A DNA stretch of 64,000 bases from Pseudomonas sp. GOM7. Lineage in GTDB: Bacteria > Pseudomonadota > Gammaproteobacteria > Pseudomonadales > Pseudomonadaceae. The notes below the pieces were generated by a model. The model had not been told where the DNA came from. It searched no databases and was given only the letters and a program-made list of their open reading frames with translations. Shown here in pieces: positions 16,676 through 24,531 of the stretch. Within the stretch, counting starts at the first letter, position 1; every line of letters begins with the position of its first letter. Both the position numbers and the translations under genes were made by a program. The stretch covers positions 4,898,001 to 4,962,000 of the forward strand of contig NZ_CP113519.1 of assembly GCF_026723825.1 (NCBI RefSeq), given 5' to 3'.

Positions 16676-17739
16676 GCCCCGAGCAGTTCAACAGCGCCGT
16701 GCTGGCCTGGTACGACCAGCACGGGCGCAAGGATCTGCCCTGGCAGCAGAACATCACCCCCTACCGCGTCTGGGTTTCGGAAATCATGCTGCAGCAGACC
16801 CAGGTCAGCACCGTGCTCGGCTACTTCGACCGCTTTATGGCCGCGCTCCCCACAGTGCGCGACCTGGCCGAGGCGCCCGAGGACGAAGTGCTGCATCTAT
16901 GGACAGGCCTGGGCTACTACACTCGTGCACGCAACCTGCAGAAAACCGCGCAGATCGTCATGCGCGAGCACGGCGGCGAATTCCCCCGCAGCGTCGAAGC
17001 CCTCAGCGAGCTGCCCGGCATCGGCCGCTCCACGGCCGGCGCCATCGCCAGCCTGAGCATGGGCCTGCGTGCGCCGATCCTCGACGGCAACGTCAAACGC
17101 GTGCTGGCGCGCTACGTGGCGCAAGAGGGCTACCCAGGCGAGCCCAAGGTGGCCAAGCAACTCTGGGACGTAGCCGAGCGCCTCACCCCGCACGAGCGCG
17201 TCGGCCACTACACCCAGGCGATGATGGATCTTGGCGCCACCCTCTGCACCCGCAGCAAACCCACCTGCCTGCTGTGCCCGGTGCGCAGTGGCTGCCAGGC
17301 GCACCTGCTCGGCCTGGAGATTCGCTACCCGGTGCCCAAGCCGCGCAAGGCACTGCCGCAGAAGCGCACCCTGATGCCGCTGCTGGTCAACCAGGCGGGC
17401 GACATCCTGCTCTATCGCCGCCCGGCCACCGGCCTGTGGGGCGGGCTGTGGAGCCTGCCGGAGCTGGACGACCTGGCCCAGCTCGACGACCTCGCCGGGC
17501 AGCAGCAGTTAAGCCTCGGCAAACGCCGCGAACTGGAAGGCCTGACCCACACCTTCAGCCACTTCCAGCTAGCCATCGAACCCTGGCTGATCGAGGCCAC
17601 CGAGCAGCCCGGCCGCGTGGCCGAGGCCGACTGGCTCTGGTATAACCTCGCCACCCCGCCGCGCCTGGGCCTCGCCGCCCCGGTGAAGAAGCTACTGAAA
17701 CGCGCGGCGCAAGCCATTACCGCTGGAGAATCGACATGA
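16672..17739 (+). CDS. mutY: Adenine DNA glycosylase MutY
   Basis: A 355-aa repair glycosylase that removes adenine mispaired with 8-oxoguanine. Catalytic Glu is in SEIMLQQTQVSTV, the helix-hairpin-helix is LPGIGRSTAGAIAS, and catalytic Asp is in ILDGNVKRVLAR. The [4Fe-4S] ligands follow CTRSKPTCLLCPVRSGC (C-x6-C-x2-C-x5-C). The C-terminal NUDIX-like domain reads 8-oxoG. The ATG overlaps the asmA stop codon. Confidence 0.97.
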   Translation: MSPEQFNSAVLAWYDQHGRKDLPWQQNITPYRVWVSEIMLQQTQVSTVLGYFDRFMAALPTVRDLAEAPEDEVLHLWTGLGYYTRARNLQKTAQIVMREHGGEFPRSVEALSELPGIGRSTAGAIASLSMGLRAPILDGNVKRVLARYVAQEGYPGEPKVAKQLWDVAERLTPHERVGHYTQAMMDLGATLCTRSKPTCLLCPVRSGCQAHLLGLEIRYPVPKPRKALPQKRTLMPLLVNQAGDILLYRRPATGLWGGLWSLPELDDLAQLDDLAGQQQLSLGKRRELEGLTHTFSHFQLAIEPWLIEATEQPGRVAEADWLWYNLATPPRLGLAAPVKKLLKRAAQAITAGEST

Positions 17740-18008
17740 CCCGCACCGTACAGTGCCGCAAATACAAACAGGAACTGCCCGGCCTGGATCGCGCGCCCTA
17801 CCCCGGCCCCAAGGGCGAAGACATCTTCAATAACGTTTCCAAGCAGGCCTGGGACGAGTGGCAGAAACACCAGACCATGCTGATCAACGAACGCCGCCTG
17901 AACATGATGAACGCCGAGGATCGCAAGTTCCTCCAGGTGGAGATGGACAAGTTCCTTTCCGGTGAGGAATACGCCCAGGCCGAAGGCTACGTACCGCCGA
18001 GCGAGTAA
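17736..18008 (+). CDS. yggX: Probable Fe(2+)-trafficking protein YggX
   Basis: A 90-aa cytosolic protein linked to iron handling and protection of Fe-S clusters from oxidation. The start MTRTVQCRKYKQELPGLDRAPYPGP with the conserved Cys7 and the central QAWDEWQKHQTMLINE are diagnostic. Its ATG overlaps the mutY stop codon, consistent with its partnership with the Fe-S enzyme MutY. Confidence 0.95.
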   Translation: MTRTVQCRKYKQELPGLDRAPYPGPKGEDIFNNVSKQAWDEWQKHQTMLINERRLNMMNAEDRKFLQVEMDKFLSGEEYAQAEGYVPPSE

Positions 18009-18031
18009 GGGCAACCATGGGACGGCTTCGG

Positions 18032-18094
18032 GTAGGGTGCGCCATGCGCACCAGCCGTCAGGCTCTCGATAGCGGTGCGCACAGCGCACCCTAC
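18032..18094. repeat. REP-like inverted repeat (GTAGGGTGCGC family)
   Basis: GTAGGGTGCGC at 18032 pairs with GCGCACCCTAC ending at 18094, with GCGCACC / GGTGCGC inside. Same family as 9855-9910. Confidence 0.8.
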
Positions 18095-18144
18095 CGCCAT
18101 GAACCTAAGCGCCCGAAATAATTAAATATTTTTCAAACCTGCGC

Positions 18145-18173
18145 TTGACACTGACCCTTCAAATCCGTCTAAT
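18145..18173 (+). promoter_or_regulatory. Promoter of tRNA-Phe
   Basis: TTGACA at 18145-18150 and TCTAAT at 18168-18173 with a 17-bp spacer, 12 bp upstream of the tRNA. An A/T-rich stretch just upstream (18120-18133) resembles an UP element. Confidence 0.75.
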
Positions 18174-18185
18174 AGCGCCCCGTTG

Positions 18186-18261
18186 GCCCAGGTAGCTCAG
18201 TTGGTAGAGCAGGGGATTGAAAATCCCCGTGTCGGCGGTTCGATTCCGTCCCTGGGCACCA
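18186..18261 (+). tRNA. tRNA-Phe (GAA)
   Basis: A 76-nt cloverleaf: acceptor GCCCAGG (18186-18192) with CCTGGGC (18251-18257), anticodon arm GGGGA-TTGAAAA-TCCCC with anticodon GAA, T-loop GGTTCGATTCC, and encoded CCA at 18259-18261. It has its own promoter and terminator. Confidence 0.98.
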
Positions 18262-18276
18262 CTGATTGATTACAAG

Positions 18277-18306
18277 AAGCCTCAGCCATGCGCTGGGGCT
18301 TTTTGC
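18277..18306 (+). terminator. Terminator after tRNA-Phe
   Basis: AAGCCTCAGC (18277-18286) pairs with GCTGGGGCTT (18292-18301), allowing G-U pairs, followed by TTTTGCTTT. Confidence 0.8.
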
Positions 18307-18505
18307 TTTCTGCTCCGACAATAATCGCGCGTCATTTTTCGCCTGCGCGACAAGCTGCTGCAACCAGGCGACACCCTGGGCACGGACCCGCCTTCAGGCC
18401 GGCAAACGGCTTGGCGGTCACGAAACCGCTATGCTAGCTTGGCCGCCTGCCAGGACGGTCTGCAGCCCGCCGGAGCGCTATCGAAGAAGAAGAGGATTCC
18501 ACCCC

Positions 18506-19279
18506 ATGGCCGAGGCGACGCCCGCGCTGGACATTCGCAACCTGCACAAACGCTACGGCGACCTCGAAGTGCTCAAGGGCATTTCCCTGACGGCCAAAGA
18601 CGGCGACGTCATCTCCATCCTCGGCTCCTCTGGCTCCGGCAAGTCCACCTTCCTGCGCTGCATCAACCTGCTGGAGAACCCGCACGAAGGGCAGATCTTC
18701 GTCGCCGGTGAGGAGCTCAAGCTCAAGGCCGCGAAGAACGGCGAGCTGGTGGCCGCCGACAATCAGCAGATCAACCGCCTGCGCAGCGAGATCGGCTTCG
18801 TCTTCCAGAACTTCAATCTGTGGCCGCACATGAGTGTGCTCGACAACATCATCGAGGCACCGCGCCGCGTGCTCGGCCAGAGCAAGGCCGAGGCCATCGA
18901 AGTGGCCGAAGCGCTGCTGGCCAAGGTCGGCATCGCCGACAAGCGCCACGTCTACCCCAACCAGCTTTCCGGTGGTCAGCAACAACGCGCGGCCATCGCG
19001 CGCACCCTGGCCATGCAGCCCAAGGTCATCCTGTTCGACGAACCCACTTCGGCCCTCGACCCGGAGATGGTACAAGAAGTGCTTAACGTGATCCGCGCGC
19101 TTGCCGATGAAGGGCGCACCATGCTGCTGGTGACCCACGAGATGAACTTCGCTCGCCAGGTATCCAGCGAAGTGGTGTTCCTGCATCAGGGTCTGGTCGA
19201 GGAACAGGGGCCACCGGCCCAGGTGTTCGACAACCCGCTATCGGCTCGCTGTAAACAATTCATGTCCAGCAATCGCTAA
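18506..19279 (+). CDS. Polar amino-acid ABC transporter, ATP-binding protein
   Basis: A 257-aa ATPase of the HisP/ArtP/AotP type that powers import of basic or polar amino acids. Walker A is GSSGSGKST, the signature motif LSGGQQQRAAIA, and Walker B VILFDEPTSALD; switch His is in LLVTHEMNFA. The ATG at 18506 (MAEATPALDIRNLHKRYG) fits the family start. It is first in a complete operon: ATPase, binding protein, two permeases. Confidence 0.93.
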   Translation: MAEATPALDIRNLHKRYGDLEVLKGISLTAKDGDVISILGSSGSGKSTFLRCINLLENPHEGQIFVAGEELKLKAAKNGELVAADNQQINRLRSEIGFVFQNFNLWPHMSVLDNIIEAPRRVLGQSKAEAIEVAEALLAKVGIADKRHVYPNQLSGGQQQRAAIARTLAMQPKVILFDEPTSALDPEMVQEVLNVIRALADEGRTMLLVTHEMNFARQVSSEVVFLHQGLVEEQGPPAQVFDNPLSARCKQFMSSNR

Positions 19280-19294
19280 CACGGAGCAAACCCC

Positions 19295-20047
19295 ATGCAC
19301 AGTTACAAGAAGATCCTGCTGGCTGCGGCCGCTACCCTGGCCTTCGGCACCCAGGCCATCGCTGCCGACAAGCTGAAGATCGGCACCGAAGGCGCCTACC
19401 CGCCCTTCAACCTGATCGACGCCAGCGGCAAGGCCACCGGCTTCGACGTCGAGATCGGCCAGGCCCTGTGCGCCAAGATGAAGGTCGAGTGCGAGGTGGT
19501 CACCTCCGACTGGGACGGCATCATCCCGGCGCTCAATGCCAAGAAGTTCGACTTCCTCATCGCCTCCATGTCGATCACCGACGAACGCAAGCAGGCCGTG
19601 GACTTCACCGATCCCTACTACACCAACAAGCTGCAGTTCATCGCCCCCAAGGATGCTGACTTCAAGACCGACAAGGCAAGCCTCAAGGGCAAGGTGATTG
19701 GCGCCCAGCGTTCGACCATCGCCGGCACCTGGCTGGAAGAGAACCTCGAAGACGTCGTCGATATCAAGCTCTATGACACCCAGGAAAACGCCTACCTGGA
19801 TCTGGCTTCCGGTCGCGTCGATGGCGTGCTGGCGGACAAGTTCGTCAACTGGGAATGGCTCAAGAGCGATGCCGGCAAGGACTTCGAGTTCAAGGGCGAG
19901 CCGGTGTTCGATAACGACAAGATCGGCATTGCCGTGCGTAAGGGCGACCCGCTGCGCGAGAAACTCAACACCGCACTGAAGGAAATCGTCGCTGACGGCA
20001 CCTACAAGCAGATCAACGACAAGTACTTCCCGTTCAGCATCTATTGA
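19295..20047 (+). CDS. Periplasmic amino-acid-binding protein of the ABC transporter
   Basis: A 250-aa family 3 binding protein of the lysine/arginine/ornithine/histidine type: signal peptide LLAAAATLAFGTQAIAA, then KLKIGTEGAYPPFNLID and the ligand-site region FDFLIASMSITDERKQAVDF. It captures the amino acid in the periplasm for the neighbouring permeases. It starts 15 bp after the ATPase gene. A GC hairpin follows it at 20056-20076. Confidence 0.92.
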   Translation: MHSYKKILLAAAATLAFGTQAIAADKLKIGTEGAYPPFNLIDASGKATGFDVEIGQALCAKMKVECEVVTSDWDGIIPALNAKKFDFLIASMSITDERKQAVDFTDPYYTNKLQFIAPKDADFKTDKASLKGKVIGAQRSTIAGTWLEENLEDVVDIKLYDTQENAYLDLASGRVDGVLADKFVNWEWLKSDAGKDFEFKGEPVFDNDKIGIAVRKGDPLREKLNTALKEIVADGTYKQINDKYFPFSIY

Positions 20048-20055
20048 TGCGCCCC

Positions 20056-20076
20056 GGCGCCCCGAACCGGGGCGCC
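20056..20076 (+). promoter_or_regulatory. Intercistronic GC hairpin after the binding-protein gene
   Basis: GGCGCCCC (20056-20063) pairs perfectly with GGGGCGCC (20069-20076). Without a T tract it is more likely an mRNA 3'-end stabiliser. Such hairpins often keep binding protein in excess over permeases. Confidence 0.6.
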
Positions 20077-20101
20077 CCTGCACCGACTAGAAACCAAGAC
20101 C

Positions 20102-20797
20102 ATGATTCTTGACCTGCATGGCTTCGGCAACCAGCTTGCCGAAGGCACGCTCATGACCATCAAGCTCTCGCTGGCCGCCGTGTCGGCGGGACTGCTCCTG
20201 GGTCTGCTGGGCGCCGTCGCCAAGACCTCCCGCTTCCGCGCCCTGCGTGCGCTGGCCACGCTCTACACCACGGTGGTGCGTGGCGTGCCCGAAACGCTAT
20301 GGGTGCTCATGGTCTACTTCGGTACCGTCAGTGGTCTGAATGCCCTGGGCAGCCTGTTCGGCCATCCCGACCTGGCGCTGTCGCCCTTCGCCGCTGGTAC
20401 CTGCGCCCTGGCGCTGTGCTTCGGCGCCTATGCCACGGAAGTGCTGCGCGGCGCCCTGCTGGCGATCCCCAAGGGCCACCGTGAAGCCGGGCAGACGCTC
20501 GGACTTTCCTCGGCACGGATCTTCTGGCGCATCATCCTGCCGCAGGTCTGGCGTGTCGCCCTGCCCGGCCTGGGCAACCTGTACCTGGTGCTGCTCAAGG
20601 ACACCGCGCTGGTCTCGCTGATCTCCCTCGACGAGATCATGCGCAAGGCCAGCATCGCCTCCAACGCCACCAAGGAACCCTTCACCTTCTACCTGACGGC
20701 GGCGCTCATCTACCTGGGCCTGACCGTCGTCGCCATGACCATCATGCACCTGGCGGAAAAACGCGTCAGTCAGGGCTTCACGAGGAACGAGCTATGA
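20102..20797 (+). CDS. Amino-acid ABC transporter permease (HisQ type)
   Basis: A 231-aa inner-membrane permease with about five hydrophobic segments. The cytoplasmic coupling helix carries the EAA motif HREAGQTLGLSSARIFWRI followed by ILPQ. It pairs with the next gene to make the heterodimeric channel, with overlapping start and stop codons (20794-20797). Confidence 0.92.
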   Translation: MILDLHGFGNQLAEGTLMTIKLSLAAVSAGLLLGLLGAVAKTSRFRALRALATLYTTVVRGVPETLWVLMVYFGTVSGLNALGSLFGHPDLALSPFAAGTCALALCFGAYATEVLRGALLAIPKGHREAGQTLGLSSARIFWRIILPQVWRVALPGLGNLYLVLLKDTALVSLISLDEIMRKASIASNATKEPFTFYLTAALIYLGLTVVAMTIMHLAEKRVSQGFTRNEL

Positions 20798-21486
20798 GCG
20801 AGTGGGAACTGCTCGCCAAGTGGACGCCCAAGATGCTCGAGGGCGCCCTGCTCACCCTGGAGCTGCTGGGCCTGTCGGCCATCATCGGCCTGATACTCGC
20901 CGTGCCGCTGGGTATCGCCCGCGCATCCCGGCACTGGTACGTGCGCGCCCTGCCCTACGGCTACATCTTCTTCTTCCGTGGCACCCCGCTGCTGCTGCAA
21001 CTGGCCCTGGTGTACTACGGGCTGGCGCAGTTCGAGGCCGTGCGCAAGAGCATGCTCTGGCCTTACCTGCGCGATCCGTTCTTCTGCACCCTGCTGGCCA
21101 TGTCGCTGCACACGGCAGCCTATATCGCCGAGATTCTGCGCGGCGCCATCCAGGCCATTCCCAAGGGAGAAGTGGAAGCGGCGCGTTCGCTGGGCATGTC
21201 GCGCAGGCAGGCGCTGCTGTACATCATCCTGCCACGCGCCGCGCGCATCGCCCTGCCGGCCTACAGCAACGAGGTCATCCTCATGCTCAAGGCCAGCGCC
21301 GTGGTCTACACCGTGACCCTGTACGACCTGATGGGCATGGCCAAGACCATTGCCGCGAAGAACTACCAGTACATGCTGTTCTTCTGCTACGCCGGCCTCT
21401 TCTACCTGCTCATCACCCTGGTGCTGACCCTGATGTTCCGCTGCCTGGAGCGCTGGCTGCGGGTCGACGCCAGCCAAGGCCGCTGA
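20794..21486 (+). CDS. Amino-acid ABC transporter permease (HisM type)
   Basis: A 230-aa permease with about five hydrophobic segments; EAA motif VEAARSLGMSRRQALLYII followed by LPR. FFFRGTPLLLQLALVYYGL is typical of HisM/ArtM permeases. It is the last gene of the importer operon. Confidence 0.92.
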   Translation: MSEWELLAKWTPKMLEGALLTLELLGLSAIIGLILAVPLGIARASRHWYVRALPYGYIFFFRGTPLLLQLALVYYGLAQFEAVRKSMLWPYLRDPFFCTLLAMSLHTAAYIAEILRGAIQAIPKGEVEAARSLGMSRRQALLYIILPRAARIALPAYSNEVILMLKASAVVYTVTLYDLMGMAKTIAAKNYQYMLFFCYAGLFYLLITLVLTLMFRCLERWLRVDASQGR

Positions 21487-21502
21487 TACGCCGCCATGCC
21501 GG

Positions 21503-21573
21503 TGTAGGCGCGAACATTCGCGATAGGCTTTGGCTCCGTGCCTGGCCAGATCGCGAATGAATTCGCTCCTACA
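21503..21573. repeat. REP element of the TGTAGGAGCGAA type
   Basis: TGTAGGCGCGAACATTCGCG at 21503-21522 and CGCGAATGAATTCGCTCC (21552-21569), followed by TACA, form an imperfect inverted repeat. This is the widespread Pseudomonas REP sequence. It follows the transporter operon. Confidence 0.85.
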
Positions 21574-21674
21574 GGATTGGGCAGTCCCCTGACTGACTGG
21601 CATCAGGCGCTACCCGGTAGTTCTTCCACAGCCTGCTAGAATCCGCGATTCCCGACCCTGCCCAGTTGTGCACC

Positions 21675-22892
21675 ATGCCAGACACCATCCTCCAAGGCCC
21701 TGTACTGCTCGAACGCTTTCAGGCACTCGACGCCTGGATCGATGAGCACCAGCGGCTCTGGCGCCCCAAGCCCTTCACCCACTTGCAACTGCCCTGGGAA
21801 GGCGACTGGCCCGAACTCGCCACCTGGCTGCGCAGCCGCACCCTGGAACAAGCCGAGGCCGACCACGGCGAACCCTGGACGCTCGATGCCCCCGCCCCGT
21901 TCCGGAAATGGGCAGTGCAAGCGCGTGAGCTGGCCAGCGTCGGCAGCCTGCCAGGCAGAGCCGATGAGATTCCACCCAGTGCGCGCCATCTGCACGATAT
22001 TCCCGGACGTAAACTGGAGCAGATCCAAGCCTTCGCCAGCCGCCTGCAGTTCAATACTGCTCCCAGCCACTGGCTCGATTGGTGCTCGGGCAAAGGCCAC
22101 CTGGGACGCTGGCTGGCCCGTGGCGGACAACAGCTGACCTGCCTGGAATACGACCCAGCCCTGGTGACAGCGGGCGCCGCCCTCAGCCAGCGCCTGAACA
22201 TCGCCGCCGAGCACCTGTGCCAGGACGTCATGGCTGATGACGCCAGCTTGCGCCTGCAACCCGAGCACAGCCCGGTGGCCCTGCATGCCTGTGGCGACCT
22301 GCACGTGCGCCTGCTGCAACTGGCCAGTACCAAGGGCTGCATGCACCTGGCCGTGGCACCCTGCTGTTACAACCGCATCAGCACGGCGCACTATCGGCCA
22401 CTCAGCATTGCGGCCCAGGCCTCCAGCCTGCACCTTTCCCGCGATGACCTGGACCTGCCCTTGAGCGAAACCGTCACCGCCGGCGCCCGCACCAGACGCC
22501 AGCGAGATCGCTCGATGGCCTGGCGCCTGGCGTTCGACCTGCTGCAGCGACGCCTGCGCGGCACGGATCAATACCTCACCACCCCCGCTCTGGCCAGCCA
22601 CTGGTTCGATAAGCCCTTCGCCGAGTTCTGCCGCGACCTGGCCACCCTGCGAGATGTCCCCGCCCCTGGTGATGAAGATTGGCCTGCGCTGGAGGCCCAG
22701 GGCTGGCAACGCCTGGCCATGGTGCGCAACCTGGAGCTGGTTCGCGGCCTGTTTCGCCGCCCGCTGGAACTCTGGTTGCTGCTCGACCGCGCCCTCTACC
22801 TGCAGGAGCAGGGCTACGACGTACGCCTGGGCAGCTTCTGCGATTACCGCCTCAGCCCACGCAACCTCCTGCTGCTGGCCGAGCGCTCCTGA
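21675..22892 (+). CDS. SAM-dependent methyltransferase-like protein
   Basis: A 405-aa protein with a class I methyltransferase core: motif I WLDWCSGKGHLGRWLA (about 135-150), then LTCLEYDPALV. VALHACGDLHVRLL and LAVAPCCYNRIS match the Methyltransf_32 type, which resembles rRNA and small-molecule methyltransferases. The substrate is unknown. The ATG at 21675 is preferred over an in-frame TTG at 21666. Confidence 0.75.
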   Translation: MPDTILQGPVLLERFQALDAWIDEHQRLWRPKPFTHLQLPWEGDWPELATWLRSRTLEQAEADHGEPWTLDAPAPFRKWAVQARELASVGSLPGRADEIPPSARHLHDIPGRKLEQIQAFASRLQFNTAPSHWLDWCSGKGHLGRWLARGGQQLTCLEYDPALVTAGAALSQRLNIAAEHLCQDVMADDASLRLQPEHSPVALHACGDLHVRLLQLASTKGCMHLAVAPCCYNRISTAHYRPLSIAAQASSLHLSRDDLDLPLSETVTAGARTRRQRDRSMAWRLAFDLLQRRLRGTDQYLTTPALASHWFDKPFAEFCRDLATLRDVPAPGDEDWPALEAQGWQRLAMVRNLELVRGLFRRPLELWLLLDRALYLQEQGYDVRLGSFCDYRLSPRNLLLLAERS

Positions 22893-23220
22893 GTTGCTCA
22901 CAGAAGCTGTGGATAACTCTGTTGATGCTGACTGGGCAACTGCCTGCAACGACCGCGCAGAAAGGCCCGCGCATAGCTGATCATTTTCTGAACAGTAACG
23001 CTAAACCCTAGATAAAACAGCCACTTGCAGAAAAGCGTGATGAAAGTCAAACCTTTCATGCCTGCCGCTGGAAGATAAATTCCGATTGTGCATAAGCCAG
23101 CGGACGCTGATAGCGCGCAACAGGAATCTTGGGCAAGATCGTGGCTTTATTTGGATCCAATGCGGCACTACCGCCGCCCTAGCTCAGTTACTTCCTGCTT
23201 AGAAAATGCATCACCACACC
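22893..23220. other. Non-coding gap at the core/accessory boundary
   Basis: No gene is seen. It has one DnaA-box-like TGTGGATAA at 22908-22916. Base composition becomes visibly less GC-rich from here on. A TAGCTCAGTT string near 23178 resembles a tRNA D-arm, but no cloverleaf can be folded around it. Confidence 0.4.
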
Positions 23221-23357
23221 TATCGCGGCGGCCTACTCCACCATAAGGTGCCGCTGAGCTTGCAAAAAGCAAGAGTGCCGGTGTATTCTTCGGCACTGAG
23301 TCAGGAGCGCTGTCGATTACGGTGCGATGGACGATTGCTCCACCTGGCTTACCGAAC
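23221..23357 (+). ncRNA. Candidate structured RNA upstream of the DUF3800 gene
   Basis: Consecutive hairpins fold here: CTTGC/GCAAG (23259-23263, 23269-23273), a 7-bp AGTGCCG/CGGCACT (23274-23280, 23291-23297) and a longer arm closed by GGAGC/GCTCC (23304-23308, 23337-23341). A terminator follows at once, then a DUF3800 gene. Several 'DUF3800' RNA motifs have been described upstream of such genes; this could be one of them, or an independent small RNA. Assignment is inference. Confidence 0.5.
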
Positions 23358-23360
23358 TCT

Positions 23361-23389
23361 AACGGGCTGCTTATTGCAGCCCGTTTTCG
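23361..23389 (+). terminator. Intrinsic terminator between the RNA and the DUF3800 gene
   Basis: AACGGGCTGC (23361-23370) and GCAGCCCGTT (23376-23385) form a perfect 10-bp stem with loop TTATT, followed by TTCG. Only 22 bp separate it from the DUF3800 start, so it must be a read-through attenuator or the end of a separate small RNA. Confidence 0.85.
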
Positions 23390-23407
23390 TTTGTCTGGGA
23401 GAAAGGG

Positions 23408-24202
23408 ATGTACCTACTGTATTTGGACGAATCAGGTCACGAACACGATCCGAACACCGACTTCTTTGTTCTCGCCGGATTTGCCATCTTTGAACGGCAG
23501 ACGCATTGGCTTGAGTCGAATATAACTCCAATTGCAGCTCGTTTTAATCAGCAAGATCCAGCAGACATTGAGTTCCATGGCTCACCGATGTATGGAGCCA
23601 AAGAGAGCTGGTCAGGGATCGCACCAACAGAGCGCGTCCAAGCGCTCGTCGACGTCCTATCGCTGCTTCAAAATCACCAGCTCCAACTACGTGTGTTTGC
23701 CTCAGTAATCGAAAAATCCACGATGCCTGCTAATCAGATCCTGGAGCGATCCTTTGAGGCAGTTGCCCATCAGTTTGACCAGTACTTGGCAGATATGTGG
23801 ACACGAAAGAAAGACGCCCAGAGAGGATTGGTCGTTTGCGACAAAGCCTCCTATGAGCAGAAACTCCAAGCTCTGTCGTCTCTATTCAAACACAAAGGCC
23901 ACAACCTAGGCCGCCTGCGAAACTTCGCTGAAGTACCGCTATTCCTCGATTCAAAGGCGTCCCGCTTGATCCAAATGGCCGACCTGATTGCTTACTGGAT
24001 TTTTCGTTACTACCAATCGAAGGACGACCGTGGCTTCAAGCTAATCGAGCCATATATTCTTCGCCGGCAGCAAGCTAGGGTTGGCTTGGTGACATCCGTG
24101 ACACAGCAGACCGAAGATGCCCTAGCCGCCATCCAACCGCACAAATACCCCTTCCCGGATCCAACGCCCTGCCGCACACCACACGGGAACGAAGAGGGAT
24201 AA
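23408..24202 (+). CDS. DUF3800 domain-containing protein
   Basis: A 264-aa protein with the DUF3800 hallmarks: N-terminal YLLYLDESGHEHDPN with the acidic residues of an RNase H-like fold, and a late QMADLIAYWIFRYY. DUF3800 proteins are common on mobile elements and near structured RNAs; function is unknown, a nuclease is suspected. The ATG follows GGGAGAAAGGG. Codon use is less GC-biased than in the core genes. It lies just outside the tRNA-Thr break, so it is either host DNA or a remnant of another insertion. Confidence 0.75.
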   Translation: MYLLYLDESGHEHDPNTDFFVLAGFAIFERQTHWLESNITPIAARFNQQDPADIEFHGSPMYGAKESWSGIAPTERVQALVDVLSLLQNHQLQLRVFASVIEKSTMPANQILERSFEAVAHQFDQYLADMWTRKKDAQRGLVVCDKASYEQKLQALSSLFKHKGHNLGRLRNFAEVPLFLDSKASRLIQMADLIAYWIFRYYQSKDDRGFKLIEPYILRRQQARVGLVTSVTQQTEDALAAIQPHKYPFPDPTPCRTPHGNEEG

Positions 24203-24360
24203 TCGTAGTCGCTTCGTCAACTCGTTCCGTAGGTGGTTCAAATACCTTTAGCTTCATCTAGCTGGGAGTTATCACCAGCGCACTAATGAGAGCTAGATCA
24301 GACATCTGAAATCGTGCCAACAAAGCTGGCCATCAAAGCATCGAAACAGGTCAGAACTGG

Positions 24361-24388
24361 TTTACAGCTCTTAACCAATCGCTATAAT
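24361..24388 (+). promoter_or_regulatory. Promoter of the tRNA-Thr gene
   Basis: TTTACA (24361-24366) and a perfect TATAAT (24383-24388) with a 16-bp spacer lie 15 bp upstream of the tRNA 5' end. It now drives a truncated tRNA and may read into the ICE. Confidence 0.7.
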
Positions 24389-24403
24389 GGCGCCCCCACC
24401 TAT

Positions 24404-24442
24404 GCCGGTATAGCTCAGCTGGTAGAGCAACTGACTTGTAAT
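24404..24442 (+). pseudogene. tRNA-Thr (TGT), 5' half only; ICE attachment end
   Basis: The first 39 nt of a tRNA-Thr: GCCGGTATAGCTCAGC begins the acceptor and D arm, the 5' anticodon strand ACTGA is at 24430-24434, and the anticodon TGT falls at 24437-24439, i.e. tRNA positions 34-36. Identity to a normal tRNA ends at 24442, where the 3' anticodon strand should read TCAGT but the sequence is TTCGTTGC. No T arm or acceptor 3' strand follows. The break at the edge of the anticodon loop is typical of tyrosine-recombinase integration. An intact copy is expected at the far end of the element. Confidence 0.8.
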
Positions 24443-24480
24443 TCGTTGCATCAGATCGGCCAGCACATTCAGCACTCGTC

Positions 24481-24522
24481 ATGGCGACAAGCCATGAGTT
24501 CTCGTTTGATCCATCAAACGAG
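24481..24522 (+). promoter_or_regulatory. Palindromic leader/operator ahead of parA
   Basis: Two dyads lie just upstream of parA: ATGGC/GCCAT (24481-24495) and a perfect 10-bp CTCGTTTGAT / ATCAAACGAG separated by CC (24501-24522). The second ends 9 bp before the parA ATG and overlaps its ribosome-binding region. Autoregulation by ParA or a hairpin in the mRNA are both possible. Confidence 0.55.
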
Positions 24523-24531
24523 GCGAGTGTC

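Noticed and set aside
22908..22916. DnaA box TGTGGATAA
   Set aside because: A single isolated match, with no further boxes or AT-rich unwinding region nearby, is expected by chance.
23170..23200. tRNA-like string CCCTAGCTCAGTT
   Set aside because: Only the D-arm-like decamer matches; no acceptor, anticodon or T arm can be paired around it.
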